Shown in pieces: positions 1 to 13,400 of a stretch of DNA of 64,000 bases. The notes below the pieces were generated by a model. That model was given only the letters and a program-made list of their open reading frames with translations, did no database searches and was not told the DNA's origin. The translations under genes were made by a program, and so were the position numbers. The stretch is from Ancylostoma caninum (taxonomy: Eukaryota > Nematoda > Chromadorea > Rhabditida > Ancylostomatidae), in the NCBI GenBank assembly GCA_037903475.1, contig JBAJFG010000204.1:16563-80562 (forward strand), read 5' to 3'. The first letter of the stretch is position 1. Every line of letters starts with the position of its first letter.

Positions 1-116
1 AGGATTCGTGGGCGCTCAGGGAAAAGCGATAAAGAGTAGGAAAAATAAAAAAGAACACCTAAAACCAAGAAAAATAATTTGAAAACGTCCACCGCAGGAC
101 CTGTGCAGAGTTCAGA

Positions 117-261
117 GCTGGGATTCATGAAACAATAAATAGGCAAACCAAGGATGGCTAGCGTGATTGGTTATCGTATTGACTACATAGAACTAAGAGA
201 CGCAGACGGCAGATGGTTTGCTAGCCTGGGTTTGCTTGGCTATCGCTTCATGAATCCCAGC
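117..261. mobile_element. Short inverted-repeat element (MITE), copy 1
   Basis: The two ends are inverted copies: the left end reads GCTGGGATTCATGAA and the right end TTCATGAATCCCAGC. The similarity continues inward (GGCAAACCAAGG on the left, GGTTTGCTTGG on the right). There is no coding potential. A longer relative lies at 2015-2293. The superfamily is not clear, because I could not define a target-site duplication. Confidence 0.7.
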
Positions 262-502
262 CCATGATAGAACGTGGGAGAACAGAAAACGTATTCGTTC
301 TGATTAAGGTCCAGAGCATTGCATGGCTGATTATTTGTAAAATCCCAGAAAAAAAATTATGAGCAGATGGATAATTGGGCAACGATCTGGAAGGAACTAT
401 GAGAACAGATACAAGATGTCTTTAGTATGTAGTTATGGGGTAGCATCTGCGAAAATGTGAGCCACGTCAGACGGTCGTAGTCGAGCAAGAAAATGACAGC
501 AT

Positions 503-739
503 TTACGTGACGACAAACAGCGCGGCGATAACTGCTAGCTGATATCGGTCCACTATCTCGCCCACAGCTATTCGTGTTTGCTTTCGTTCTTCCAGAGGCC
601 TTATCTGCAGCGGAAAAACAATTTCAACTGATAAGCGTGTGACTTGGACCATGGCAGCCGGCCCGAGCTCGTTGGATGTGCACTCTACAGATGCCATCTG
701 CTTCACAGTCGATAGTTCAAATTCCACAAAATGCCTGAT
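503..739 (-). CDS. Possible terminal exon of an unrecognised protein
   Basis: On the minus strand, an acceptor AAATTCAG at 740-747 opens an exon of exactly 79 codons in phase 0, ending in TAA at 503-505. The peptide has an amphipathic, coding-like composition (it starts IRHFVEFELSTVKQ and contains VEIVFPLQIRPLEERKQ) and ends in a short hydrophobic stretch, YQLAVIAALFVVT. No upstream exon was found between 740 and 7400, and I do not recognise the family. The fit of splice site, frame and stop favours a real last exon, but a chance open frame is possible. Confidence 0.35.
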   Translation of the reverse strand: MRHFVEFELSTVKQMASVECTSNELGPAAMVQVTRLSVEIVFPLQIRPLEERKQTRIAVGEIVDRYQLAVIAALFVVT

Positions 740-1570
740 CTGAATTTCGTTTGGAGGGCTATTGAAAAGTATCGTTGCACTGCTTTAATAGGAAGTGAAA
801 CAACCATAGGATTGAGAGGACAGCTTATTGAGTCGAAATCAGAAACGGTTTTTCCTTTCAACACAAGCTCTATTTCTTTTATTTGTTCTCGGCAAAAACA
901 AAAATATTATAAGTGTTCTTCATCTATCTACTTTCCTCCTTGTCAGTGTCATGAAGGTATCGTCAAATCTCAGGATTTTTTGTGACTTTGTGATTTTCAA
1001 ACGAAAAGAAATTCCAGGAGCTGCTGATCACTATGGTGTAACGTCTGTTAGCTCAGAGATGGCAGACGAAACGACTTTGTCTGCAATTACGGCTTTGGCC
1101 GCAGGATGCGTCTGGGAAGAGATTTTACTAAATAGCAGTAGGGAAACGTCAAAATGGAAGCAATCACACCACATACATATCAAAGAAATTGTAAAAATAG
1201 ATTATTTGGCCGATTTCGTGATGGAGTCGTGACTGCAGACAAAGTCGATCCAGGCGCCATCTCTGAGCCAGGCCCCGGCACGAGGTTTTCCCTGGGCCAA
1301 AATCAAAATGAAACTCCCTTTGAAGAACTAAAATTTTACGAAGCCCTTCTTGAACATGCAAACCAAAGAAAACTTCAACACACTTTAGAAATCGGAGTCT
1401 CGGGAAACAGCTCGTGCTGGAACACGAGTTCATTGCTCAAACTACAATCTTAGGAACGTAAAGGCACAGCATTCTGAAGCAGAAAAACTTTAAAAAGGCA
1501 TAAATTAAAAGAAAAAAACTTTAATCTGAAAAGGAATTTACTAGGAAGTCGAGCGGATCAAAGGACAACT

Positions 1571-1690
1571 TGTACTAGATGCGTGCGTTTGACGCGCGTG
1601 TGTCTATATGATAAAGGATACGACCTGTCGCATCGCTGCCTCAGCTCAGTTGCACAGGTTTACGGCCTCGAGACGGCCACACGTTCTTTT
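1571..1690. repeat. Dispersed repeat, shared with 35503-35612
   Basis: This stretch begins with CTAGATGCGTGCGTTTGACG and matches 35503-35612 (CTAGATGCATACGTTCGATG) for roughly 110 bp. Both copies have a CTCAGCTC/CAGCTCGGAC-type middle and end near GGCCTCGAGACGGCC / AGCCTCGTGGCGGCT. It is non-coding. The two copies show this is an interspersed family. Confidence 0.6.
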
Positions 1691-2014
1691 CATGGAGGAT
1701 GTACATGCCGCATTAACCCCATTGTAGTATAAATTTTGTATGTAAAATAACTACACCTCACAAATTCACCCATTGTTAACGCGTATGTCAACACATCTAC
1801 CCTTTGTTATCTCAATGTTGCATCAAGGCTCAGCAAACTCAACCAGATCACGCCTGAAGTCAGTTCTTTACACTTTGATTCCTCGGAGAGAGATTATAGA
1901 ATCTCCGCGTATATTTATTTGTTTATTTGTTTATTTACTCCCTCAGTCTCACGTGGTTACTGTATGGTAACATAAGGTGGATCAAGTTGATGAATGACCT
2001 GATACCGAATGTTC

Positions 2015-2293
2015 GGCTAGGATTCATGAATGCATAAATGAAGGGAACTAGGGGCCGCATGTATCAACGAGATTACCCGTGGTAAACGTGTTAACACTTC
2101 AAAAATTTACCTATCGTTAAAACAGGTACCAATAATTTTACCTTAAGTAATCTCAATGGTGCATGCAGGGTCAGGCAAGCAAATCAGTTTTTGCGTGCTC
2201 CGTCTTCTAACATTAGTTAGTCTCTGGGGTAACCAATCATGCTAATGATCGTTGGTTTGCTTGGTTAACCTTTTTGAATCCTATATCCTAGCC
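2015..2293. mobile_element. Short inverted-repeat element (MITE), copy 2
   Basis: The left end GGCTAGGATTCATGAATGCA and the right end, with GGTTTGCTTGG, GAATCC and CCTAGCC, match the ends of the 117-261 element. This one is longer, at about 280 bp. It looks like a second, diverged member of the same non-autonomous family. Confidence 0.6.
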
Positions 2294-3149
2294 CTTGAGT
2301 GACTCAATCCAGGTTTGGAATACGACAAGATAGCAGGTAACTACAAACTTGCTATGCAGATACTTTTTCTGCCATGATTTGTGTATGCGTGACACCGCAC
2401 ACACTGTGAATTTTTAGTTGAAAAATGAGATACAATATGGCTGGCTGCATTGGGACCCCGCTGTTTTTCCTTGTCAGAAAACATATTATAGGCAGGCTAC
2501 TTCATACCTATATGGAAAATGTTATCTCTGCTGAAACTTCAACAATAGATTGTTGCCATTGTTGTCATTACTTCATCAACACAGAAATTAAATATTTTCC
2601 CAGCACTTTCAACAAATCAATTACGAATGACCGCGACGATTTGAAGCCTTTTTAGATGTCATCTGAGGCGTAGGTTGAGGGGGTGTGCCTTCCTTAACAG
2701 TCGTGTCGAAGCAGATTCACTGAGCACAAAAATCGAACGAAACTTTTACTGTGCAGTGGAATGCCTCGGTTCGATTCGATTAGATTCTTTGATGATTTTA
2801 TCCTCAATTCATACTGATGTGAACAAAGAGTGATGGTGCTAAGATGTTCATTTATAGTGTCTTATTTCCTGATAATAATATTCCACATATGAAGTACTAG
2901 GATCACACCCGACTGATAAGATAGCTGCTGCGTGGACCTTAAAACAGCGCAGGTTGTCTTTAGGTCACCTCGAATTTCGCAAGTTTGCTCCTTTACTCAT
3001 CGAAAACGTGTCTTCAATAAGAATGTTTTCGAACCTTGTCATTACTGTTCGTTTCCGCCACAGCATCATTGCAGCTGATCTACGACGAAAACACACTAAA
3101 TATTTTGTAATAATCTCCATGTCCTTTGTTGCTTAAACCTGAGCATACT

Positions 3150-3672
3150 TGTGATAATTGATGATATTCTTCTGCGCCGTTCAGGTTGGTAGATGGATCC
3201 TAGAGCCCGAGATCTCGGCAAGGAAGCTCCTAGAGGCGTTTTGGTTTTCGGTTCGAAATCCCAAGATGAACAATCGAAATGAGTGCTTGGCGATTACAAA
3301 TGACTTCCTGCCCTTCATGCCTCTCTGTGAGCTGTAGATCGCTATTGTATCTGTGACCCATAGACCATCTTGGGTCCCTGGTGGCACTCATTCGTCCAGA
3401 GTGTCATCAAAAAGTGCGGAGGAAAATCGCAAAATCGGTGGAATTTGTGGTACGTTGTGAGACTCAGTTGTGAGGGATTTCCAGATGTGTTCGGGAGAAT
3501 GTCCATAGTTTCCTGAGAAAGATGAGACGTTTGGCGGTCCAGATCATAAATAGCATTGAGACCACTTTCAGGCCTCTGAAGAAGACGTTACCGTCGAAAC
3601 GTCGGGCCGATTAAAATAAAGAATTCCATCTACCAACCTGAACGGCGCGGAAGAATATCATCAATTATCACA
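3150..3672. mobile_element. Non-autonomous DNA element with about 46-bp inverted ends
   Basis: The sequence at 3150-3195 (TGTGATAATTGATGATATTC, then TCTGCGCCGTTCAGGTTGGT, then AGATGG) returns as its reverse complement at 3626-3672. The interior near 3590 contains GTCGAAACGTCGGGCC followed by ATTAAAATAAAG, which resembles the 3' tail of some non-LTR elements. The element may therefore be composite. No transposase is encoded. Confidence 0.7.
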
Positions 3673-4949
3673 CTAAATATTGCTACGGATGGCTTTATAT
3701 GTAGGTAGCAGAAGATAGTGAACGATTCCAGAGCACCGTGCACTCGCGCTGCTGTGCAGCTCGAACCCGTAAGTCAGCTCTATCGACGCTCACCGCGGCA
3801 TGGAGTGCAGCTGACACATAAGGAGAATTTTGAACGAAACCATTTATGGTCCTGTTTCGTTTAATGACCTACAGAGTGGCCGAAAAAATGCTCGTGCACC
3901 CCATTTCTGCGGGATTCCCAGATTTTTTTTTTCGTTTTTCTCTCATTTTCCTATCACTTCCCCATTTTTCATTCCTGAGTAAGTCATCACGTAATGGTTG
4001 CCTCCAATGTCACGAGCACTGTCATTATACAACTAAGATAATTTTCGGCCACCCTGTAAAGATGAGAAAGAGAAGACAGTTTAAGTATAATATGGGCCAT
4101 TAGAAAAGCTTTTGCCCATTTCATGACATAATTTCGCTAAGATTTTCGCACTCTCCTCTCTTTCACCAAACTGTCTGCACCTATTGTGGTTCCATCCCGC
4201 GTTAATGTTCTCGTCCTCGCTGCTCTCACATGGGTTTGATCACGCAAAAGCAAAAAAAAATGTTCTAAATAATTACAGTATTGTTCAGCTAATATAGTCA
4301 GCTGTCAGCGAACAAGTAAACAATACTGGAAGGGTTGTCCTTGTATCAACTCATAGGCTATCCCAAGAAATGGACACTGCAGACGCAGAAATAACAGAGC
4401 AGAGTTCTTGAACGTTCAATTCAGTATTGAGACTCCCAAGCAGCTTTACTGGGCGAATATCCAGCGTTTGTGGCACCATTATCAAGCCTACAACACAACA
4501 GAAAAAGCTCAACAAATGTGAAAAATGAAAGCCGATCTATGCATGAATTGAGTGGCAGAATGCAGTGAGCTGGACGAGGGTGGTAAAGCTTCAGACGAAA
4601 CTACATATTACGATGAACGTCATGAATACCAAGATGGCATCTAAAACAGATGTCCCAGGGTGCGTAGAATTTATGAGCTCACTCATCTTACTGAAAATGG
4701 ACAGAAATGGCAAGGGAGCTTTATTGTCGAAACAAAAATGGTGCTGCTAGATGGGATTTTGTTTCTTAAGACATGAAAGGCTGACGCTGATGACAGCGAT
4801 GAATAGAGCCCCTAGGAAATACATATTATGCCATGGACATAGTTTTCGAGCATCAGAAGTTTCTCTCTGGATCTATCCTTGTAGAGGTAAGAAGGAAATT
4901 TCCTTGAAAATATTATAGCAAATCTGTATAGACAAAAGCGAAAATTTGT

Positions 4950-5722
4950 ATGTATGTATGTGTGTATGTATGTAATGAATGGAAATCGCGGAGGCTCAAC
5001 CGATCCGGACCAAATTTTGCATGCAGGTCCGTCAGGGACCGGCGGAGGTTATAGGCTACTTCGCGCCTGGGATTATCGATTGATTTATCCATTATATCGA
5101 TTTTGTTGATTCTTGCCCAGGGGTGGCGGGGACATGTCTTCTAGGGTTCCTCAATACGCTGAATAGGAATATGACAACAGTCTTGCACGAAATATTGATT
5201 TATCGATTTTCTTGATTTTTGTCTTTTCTTCCCAATGGAGCTGTGAAGACATGTATCCTGGGGTTCCTCAGTACGCTGAATACGAATATGACAACCATTT
5301 TGCACGGAATATTGATTTATTGATTTTGTTGATTTTTCCATTTTCGTTCGGGGACGGACAAGATCATCTCTGCTGGAGTTCGCAATACTCTGAACACCAA
5401 TATGACAACCATTTTGCACGAAATATCGATATATTGATTTCTTTGACTTGTACTCTTCTGCCCAATGGAGCGGTGAAGACATGTCTCCTGGATTACCTCG
5501 AAACGCTGAATATGCCAACCACTTTGTTCGAATGTCACCGAAATAGCTTTGCTAATTTTTCGCCTACAATCCGATGGGGAAGGGTCACTCGGGCTTCGCT
5601 AGCATGCTGATCACTGAAATTATGAAGATTTTAATTAATTTGTTGGTGATAGTAATTGGCCTCAGCAGTGTGATGTAGCCAAGGTAGTAAATCACCCGAG
5701 CGAAGCCGGGTACGGCATCTAG
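4950..5722 (+). mobile_element. Helentron-like non-autonomous element (HINE-like)
   Basis: A GTAT-rich microsatellite is followed by a leader with CCGATCCGGACCAAATTTTG and then by about four diverged copies of a ~120-bp unit (each contains GATTTATxGATTT and GAATATGACAACCATTTTGC), up to about 5540. The element appears to end at 5722 with the hairpin CCCGAGCGAAGCCGGG, a short spacer and CTAG before T. A 3' hairpin plus CTRR end and a microsatellite/tandem-repeat core are known features of Helitron/Helentron-derived INEs. I infer the class from these features. The 5' boundary is uncertain. Confidence 0.5.
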
Positions 5723-7412
5723 TAATTTTTATATAACAACTTTGGAAATGAACAAAACGCATAGCATACATTTTTATGGGGAAGTATATGAAGCTCTCTG
5801 TGCTACGTAAGTAGGTGAGTGAATTCTTGGTGTACACCGCCTTGTGCAGCTCGCCATGCTGGTTTCAAATTTGTTTTCATCCTTCCTGAGTTTTAGGTTT
5901 TTTTATCCGCGTAAATCCTATAAGGATTTACGCGCGGTTTTATCAGGCGCATAAGATATGGCTCTACTAGTGCAGGACCACAAAATAGCACTGACAAATG
6001 GTTATGACGCAAAGGTACGTTTCTCGCTCGTCGTGAACATGGTTGCAGGATCAAATTTCGCAGTGCCTCTGCTTTGCTCTTTCCTAAGTTTCCATTGACC
6101 ATTTAGCAAATTTCATGGACATAATTGCAAATCATTTTGGACAGGCTCTCAGATCATATATAGTGCGTTTCAAGAACGACGATAATTGAGTATTTGTGCC
6201 TGTGGTCAGCACTTCTCGCCTGTCTCTTTGAATACGGCACCATTTCTCGCGTTCTTTCTTTCTCTAATATCTTCACAACTACGTTCCCCGGTAGAACACA
6301 TTATACATATGTGTCATGTTGAATTTGCAGCTTAAGTTCGTACACTTCCCTTGTCAGTGGAACGGCCACCATGAAAGGATAGGCACGTATCTTAACTGAT
6401 ACGACTACAGGATGGCCTGTCTTTAGTCGGTGTTTAAGTGCTGCAAAAATTCTACACAAGGAAAGATGGCGGAATCAGAAGCATAATTTAGTGAAGGGAT
6501 TGACAGCACAATTCCACTAATTGAATCACCCAAAACTCCCACTTCCACTGACACTACTGATGCAGAAACGTTCCATATTTACTTTATTCCACTGAAATCC
6601 GAACTGATGCACCAGTACATTTTCTCTCTAGCTATGAATGCTTTTCCTTAACATTGCCTACTACTAGCGCTGCACATACTCATGGCACACATGTCCACCG
6701 GAAAGTCCGGTTCTCAAGGTCCGCAGCACGCTCTACATAGATCATATACAACGTGGCCGTCTGATCGTCTGCGCATCCACCTAGTGCATTTCAATGATAC
6801 CACCGTCCTCGTTCTCGCCCGTCCCTTCTGCTTCCTGCGCCAACTTGTCCAAACAGATCGTGTACCGGGTTCGTGCGCACCTTTAGCCACTGCAGTCTCT
6901 TGCGCGTAACTTGCGCTGTTTCTGCCTTAACTTGTCCACAAATATGCGTTTTTGACTGGTAACACTCTTGTAAGTTTTCTTCCGCTCATCTTCGTGCCGG
7001 TATAACCTCGATACCACATTTGCGGGTGACGTCAGTAATCGGGAATAATACGCACGAATAAATAATACACCTCAAGTGTACGAGTGGCTATGGGCAGGTA
7101 GCGGAGCGAGAGGGTAGACAACGAAAACGATAATACCAATGGAATATGTGGTTGAAGCAGATGATCACAGCGCCGCGTAACGCGTACAAACAGCCGCGGT
7201 GACTGAATTTCATGGCACATTAGAAAGCAAATCCCTCAAAAATCGCAGTATATATATAAGCTAGAACACAGACTGATAATAAATCATCTTCTCGAAAAAC
7301 AAAACAAAACAATAAACACAAGAAGATAAAGCTGCAAACTGGACAAATGGAAATAGCCAAGAAACGAGCAAAAATATGATATTAACAGCTATGGCACCAG
7401 CATCGCAAAGGA

Positions 7413-10400
7413 CTATTTTTTTCTCAAAACCGCGACTTTCTCCTTGAAGATTATCTCCGGGTAGTAGAATGGAAAAGAGGAGGTCTTCCTGGAAGAAAAA
7501 AGCGAAGAGAAATATTCCAGCTATGATATCGAGGGCATGCCACTACTGGAGGTGCAGCCGTGAGAACAAACGACTCACCTAATCGCGATGCGATGGTAAG
7601 CTGGAATAGCGAACATCACTCTGTGATGTGTGGTGAAGTTGATGGTGACAATCTCCTTGAGATTGCCGGAGTAGGTACCAATCATTAGAAAGTCAAACCT
7701 CTCCATGTCTTCAGGGGTTAGCGTCTCAGTTTTGTTGTATCTGTGAAAACATATCGAATGATGAGGTCTCAACACTGCAAAAAAAATACATTATACCAAA
7801 AACGCTAATAAAAATAAGTATTTACACAAAAAATTGCTCAAAACTGAAAATACCATATTTCAGGACGTCATTGCCTGTGGTCACTATTAGTTCAAAATCA
7901 AACGGATTCAATCACCATTACCATGCCTACTCTACATCACCACGAGCAGTAGAGACGGTAAGTATGCAAGCATTCATCAAAACTCATTAATTCACATAGA
8001 AACCACCACTCTCTCCATATCGCTGAAGAAACAAAGTCTCATAGTGTGAAGCCCAGCGCAGTGAAGGGGAGAAGAGGCGCAATGTATTAGGTTGATTCAT
8101 AAGTTCTGTCCCCTTTTGCAAATCATGCTGTAACGTGTAGTTACATGATCTGCCACTGATCTTCCTTTGGCTATGAGGAAGCACTATATAAGCGCTACCA
8201 GATGACTGATCATCCGTCTTCAATCTCGCGATGCTGGCTAAGAAACCTCAAGCAACGAAAATCCATCTGCGCCACTGTACGCTTTTCTGGTATGATGCTG
8301 GCGTTGGAGCAACAGAAGCACACCAACGTATATGCTCCGTATATGGTGAGGATGTGCTCAGTCTCAAAACAGTGAAGCGCTGGTTCAGCAAGTTCTCCTC
8401 GGGAAATCGTGAGGTCGAAGATAAACCCCGTCCGGGACGACCACTTGGCGTGGACTTGGAGGCTCTTGCTGCGGAAGTGGAAGAGAACAACCAGAGAACA
8501 ACACGGCAGCTGAAGGAGGCCTTCCCATGCTCTCAGGCAACCATCGTACGTGGGCTCCACAGAATGGGATATGCCAGTTTAGTGGGACGATATGTTCCAC
8601 ATGATTTGACCCAGGCGGGCAAGGGTAGGAGGGTCGAGTGCTCGACAGAACTTCTCGGCAAACGGCGGACGCACGCCTGGCTCAAACATCTTATTACCGC
8701 AGATGAGTCGTGGGTGTTGTACGCTACTCCTAAACGCAGTCGGTACTGGGTGCAGGCAGGAGCAGCAGCGCCAGCAATGGCGAAGCCGGACCGACACCAG
8801 AAGAAACTTCTGCTATGTGTATGGTGGAGCGTACGAGGAATTGAGCACTGGGAACTGCTGGAAGAGGAAGATACAGTCACGGCCGAAATTTACGTTCGAC
8901 AACTAGCAACTCTCAAGGAGAAACTGGATCAGGACAGTTATTGGAAATCTAAAATCTTCTTCCAACATGATAATGCACGACCACATATTGCGAATGCTAA
9001 GCAGAGTTTTCTGAAGACGTCAGGATGGGAAGTCATATGTCATCCACCTTACTCTCCAGACCTTGCTCCATCAGATTATCACCTGTTCAGGTCCCTGAAA
9101 AATCACCTGTCTGGAAAGAACTTCACTAATCGTGAGCAAGTGGTTGCCGCACTGTCCGACTTCTTCCAATCCAAGCCAGCCTCATTCTACAGCGATGGAA
9201 TCATGGACCTACCCAGAAGATGGCGCAAGGTGCTCCTCAGTAATGGCGAATATATCATTGATTGAGGTTGCGTAATTGTGAAGTTATTTAATTTTGGAAT
9301 AAAGTAGCTAAAAGGGACAGAACTTATGAATCAACCTAATACTTCTCACTACCCTCGATATTTAAGGAGAAAAAAAAAGAAAAACACAGATCTTCCAAGG
9401 GTGGCTCACGAAATAGATGAAAATTTAACACCAGCTTATTTTTAACGCCTCAAATATTTCTGCTTCTCTCGAATATTTGTCTTAATCCTTCAAATTCGAA
9501 AAGACCTTCCAATAACTTCACTTTGAAAGCTTCGGGCGTCCAGATCCACTTTACGGAGGATACGCAACTTTTCTTTTTCCTAAGGACTCTAATCTAGGTG
9601 ATACTTCTCTTTCTTCTACATCCCAGCAACTGAGTGCAAAAAAATTAAAAGCTATAGAAGCCTAAGGAAAATCAATGTCAGAAATAAATGGTCTTATGTG
9701 GCGAAGAATCACGCGGTTTAATCATTCTTTGTCGTCCTGGACGTGAACCAAATGGTCATGCCTACCTCCTCCCCCCACCGTCCTCCTCCCACCTGTGAAT
9801 TAGAACATTGTCCACTACACAAGAATTACGAAACCGACAGCAGTTCACCTCTAACATAATTATAAGAAGCACTTCAAGACATACTCCCAAGCATCATAGA
9901 GCTGCATGAAACGGCTGACACCTGTCTGGGCACAGGCGTTGTCGATGTAGACCGATATTGGCTTATGAGCATCAACCCTTTGAGTCCACTAAAAGCAAAA
10001 TCGATACTGAAAAAAAGTATAACTGAATAACTTCACAAAAAAACACGACACCTGCAAGTGGGCGATTGCATCTCCTCCAGGATAATTCCTAGCTCCCGCG
10101 TAGAGGAACGCGGAAGTACACACTAGGTTGGCAATAAGATGCAGACAGCAGCCAACGTAGAGAAGCCGACGAGCAAACGACTTCTCACGGTTTATGTACC
10201 TGGATGTGCTCTGCATTCAAATCTAGCTATAGAAAGAGGAGGGTAGAGCAGAAGTCAATATCGAGTGAATGAGTGGGCGGACAGTAACTCGCTCGGTGTC
10301 TTTCAAGCGCAAAAAAACTGGCACTCGTTTTTTGGCACTTATGTGGCCATTCACATGAGCAGTGGCACAGCAAAGTAGAAAAGATAACCACAAATTTCAA

Positions 10401-13400
10401 TTAGACCCTAAATTTAGAGAAATTGACTAGACGAAAGAATATCTTCGGAAACTGAAGCAAGAGTAGCAAGAAGCAGTCCCACTTGTTCGAGACACATAGA
10501 AGGTGCGCTATTAGATTCCGGACAAAAACATTTTATGCAAAATTTCGGTTATTTATGCCAAAGTAAAGATATTAGGTTGGTGCAGAAATAATGCGCGTTT
10601 TTCGTTGCTTCATCTTTGATGCAGAAAAATTCCGGTATTTCTTATCACCACTATGAGATGTTGTATATGGTTTTATAGCAAATTTTATGGCCTTTTCAAA
10701 CCTCTCATGCATCTTGAGCGGAGTTCAAGTTTTTGGTGAGTTTTTAATTGTGGAACAAAAGGCGCCAAAACAAGTTTTTTTGCCAAACTCACTTCAGCGA
10801 GCTAAAACTCGGCGGCGTCGCAGCAGAAACCGCTCGAAATACCACCATAGTTTTGCCTAAGGAAATGTAGACAAATGCATATCGCGAAGCTACCTACGGA
10901 TTTTTTCAGTATGCTATGTTTTCGTTCGAAAGTAGTGAATGTCACATAGGTCTTCCCGGGGTTTGAGACACCCAAATGATCGCAATTACCAAAGAGCACC
11001 CATCCAAAACAACATATTTGGCTCCGCAGAACATCACCGGTAGTTGCTGTCAGATCATCCCTCCTTTCAGTAAAAATGGGAGGGTGAAAAATCACGACGA
11101 GTTGACGTCGCGCATACAGAACGAGCACCACATTAGTCCTCGTAGAGAGGTCTGCTTCGCGCCTTTGTAGCGAAAGAATTGCGAGCAAATAGTCGTTCGC
11201 TTAGTAGTTATTCATGAAGTATAGACCCTCTTCGACAAAATGAGGTGCCTTGCTCAACAGTTGGACGAGGAAGGTGCACCGAAACGCTCCCAGAAACCGA
11301 AGCAACACCAAAATAAGGTCACAGCGATTTTGTGGTGACCTGCTGCAAAAATTGTTCACTACAGCTCATTCATTCTTCCTAATCTGGTAAGTGCTTTCAA
11401 GATGTAAATGAAATAATATAGAAACTTCACTGTGTGACCCCAGCGTTGCTCAATAAAATGGATTCTTCACTCCTACACGGCACCGTCCAGGTACACCCTG
11501 CACGACAGATTCTTCACAGGTTCTAGCAACTGAGCTAGGAAGCTCGGACTCCTACATCATAATCAGCAAACTTCTCGCTCACCGACTACCACTTCCCCGA
11601 GAGCCTGGACGACTTCTTCCGGGAGAATTTTCTCGAAGACTAAAGTGATACCAAAACTGCCCTCCGGAAGTTAGTCAAATCTAGAAGGTCCTATCAGAAA
11701 TGCACGGTAGTCGGAGAATATCTACCTTATTGCCAAAGATTTGCGGACTACAATAGTTCTAAGCCCTTTGAAAAAGATCGATTTTGAAAGGAGTTATGAG
11801 GTTCGGAATCAAAGGCATGAAAACGCGCATTATTTTTGCACCAACCTAATAGCTAGATGAAACCCACTGGCACTGAAAAAAAGCAACGTATGTACTCAAG
11901 ATCATCCGATGAGAGAGGAGGAAAGAAAGGGAGAGAAAGAGGGACGGGGGGAGGGAGAAAGCGAGAAAGAGATAATGAGAGAGATTAATGAGTTTTCAGT
12001 CAGAAAAATTTGTAGTTCATATAGTTAAAAATTCCCTTCTATGATGAATTGAACAGCGGAAACTGTCAAGGTCATAAAACTCACATTCTCGCACAAAACA
12101 CAGCAGCTGAGAGGTTAATCAGTGGGAAGGCGTAGATTATGAACCTAAACTAGGTAACACTTGAAATGGCAAGTATAAGATGAAAATAATCTACCAGGAA
12201 CGAAAAAAAAAACGCTGGACAAGAACGTGCCTGAGCTCTTTATGAGGCAAAAAACTGTATAGTAGGATGAAGATAACAGCTGGAAGAACAATTGGTCGCA
12301 ACCTTCGATCCAAAAATAAGCCTAGGACTGCGAGAGGAAGGCTGGCCATCAGACCACGCGGCAGGCACGAATAGAAATACCATAAAAATGGTGACACCTT
12401 GGAAAAGAAAAGCGGATGGACTGAATACAGCAAATACTAGCACAATATTGAGAAATTTAGGTATGGTTATCAATCTATGGAGCCCATAATTTTGATAATG
12501 CTATAATAATCAACTTACGCCATATTCGTGGCTTCTATTCAGTAGAATGTTGAATATGGCCACCTCGAACTCCGGGTAGACAGGGCGTCCCCAAAGCAAA
12601 GAATCAATGGGAACGGTGATTGCTGTGGGGCAAAAATTCTTACTCAATCCTACATGGCAAGGCCGAGTTTATCTAACATACCCAGCACTTTGAGGGCAGT
12701 TCTAACCCCGGTAGCAAGTGCGCCGTCCCAACCGAACAGAGGCAGCCTTCCACTTATAATTACTGGAAGGAATATCGGTGCGAACAGCAGCACCAGTTCA
12801 CACCTAGAAGGTGCGTTAAGCCAATGCTACAAATAAATTAACTGGAAATGTTTACCTGAAAAGCACGACAGCAGCAGTGGCCCATCGAACACCACTTTCA
12901 TAACGGTTTTCCAAACATCTATGAAAAACAGTCAGCACTGTAATCAATCTAGCAAATTTTATCGTATCAGAAATGAAGGATAGAAGTCAGTACAAGTTTT
13001 TTTTCGGTCCATTTTCTAACGCCACCATTAGCTGTAAAAAAACTGCAGAAAGAATTGCTTAAAAATCTCGACTAAGCTGTTACTACATGGATACCTACAC
13101 TAATGCAGAAATGATTGAAACCCATTGTTTCCTTTCTGACTTTTTCTCTTTTTTTGACACGCTTCACACCGATCTTAACAACGGACCATCAACGGACCAG
13201 CAAAGCTGACCAAACTACCAAGCGAGACAAACGCCGAATAAAAAGAAGAAGTTTTCTTCTTGGAGCTACCCCTCTTCCTCTCTTCCGCTCTCGAGTTTTC
13301 TAGTGGAGCGTCTCACGGGCTTACCAAGAGTTCTTGTCCAAAAATTGGCCACGTAAATGGACAATACAGGTTGAACCATCACACCTACCAGTTCATTATT

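Larger units (their letters stand above)
740..7412. other. Repeat-rich stretch without a recognisable gene
   Basis: Between the possible exon at 503-739 and the end of the ALG12 gene I see no convincing coding exons. The stretch holds short inverted repeats (about 1054-1110 is an inverted copy of part of 1228-1265), two MITE-like elements (2015-2293 and 3150-3672), a dispersed repeat (1571-1690), a GTAT microsatellite and a Helentron-like element (about 4950-5722). Open frames here are short and lie mostly inside these repeats. Confidence 0.6.

Noticed and set aside
8210..8906. Several open frames overlapping the mariner transposase
   Set aside because: Shadows of the intact transposase frame.
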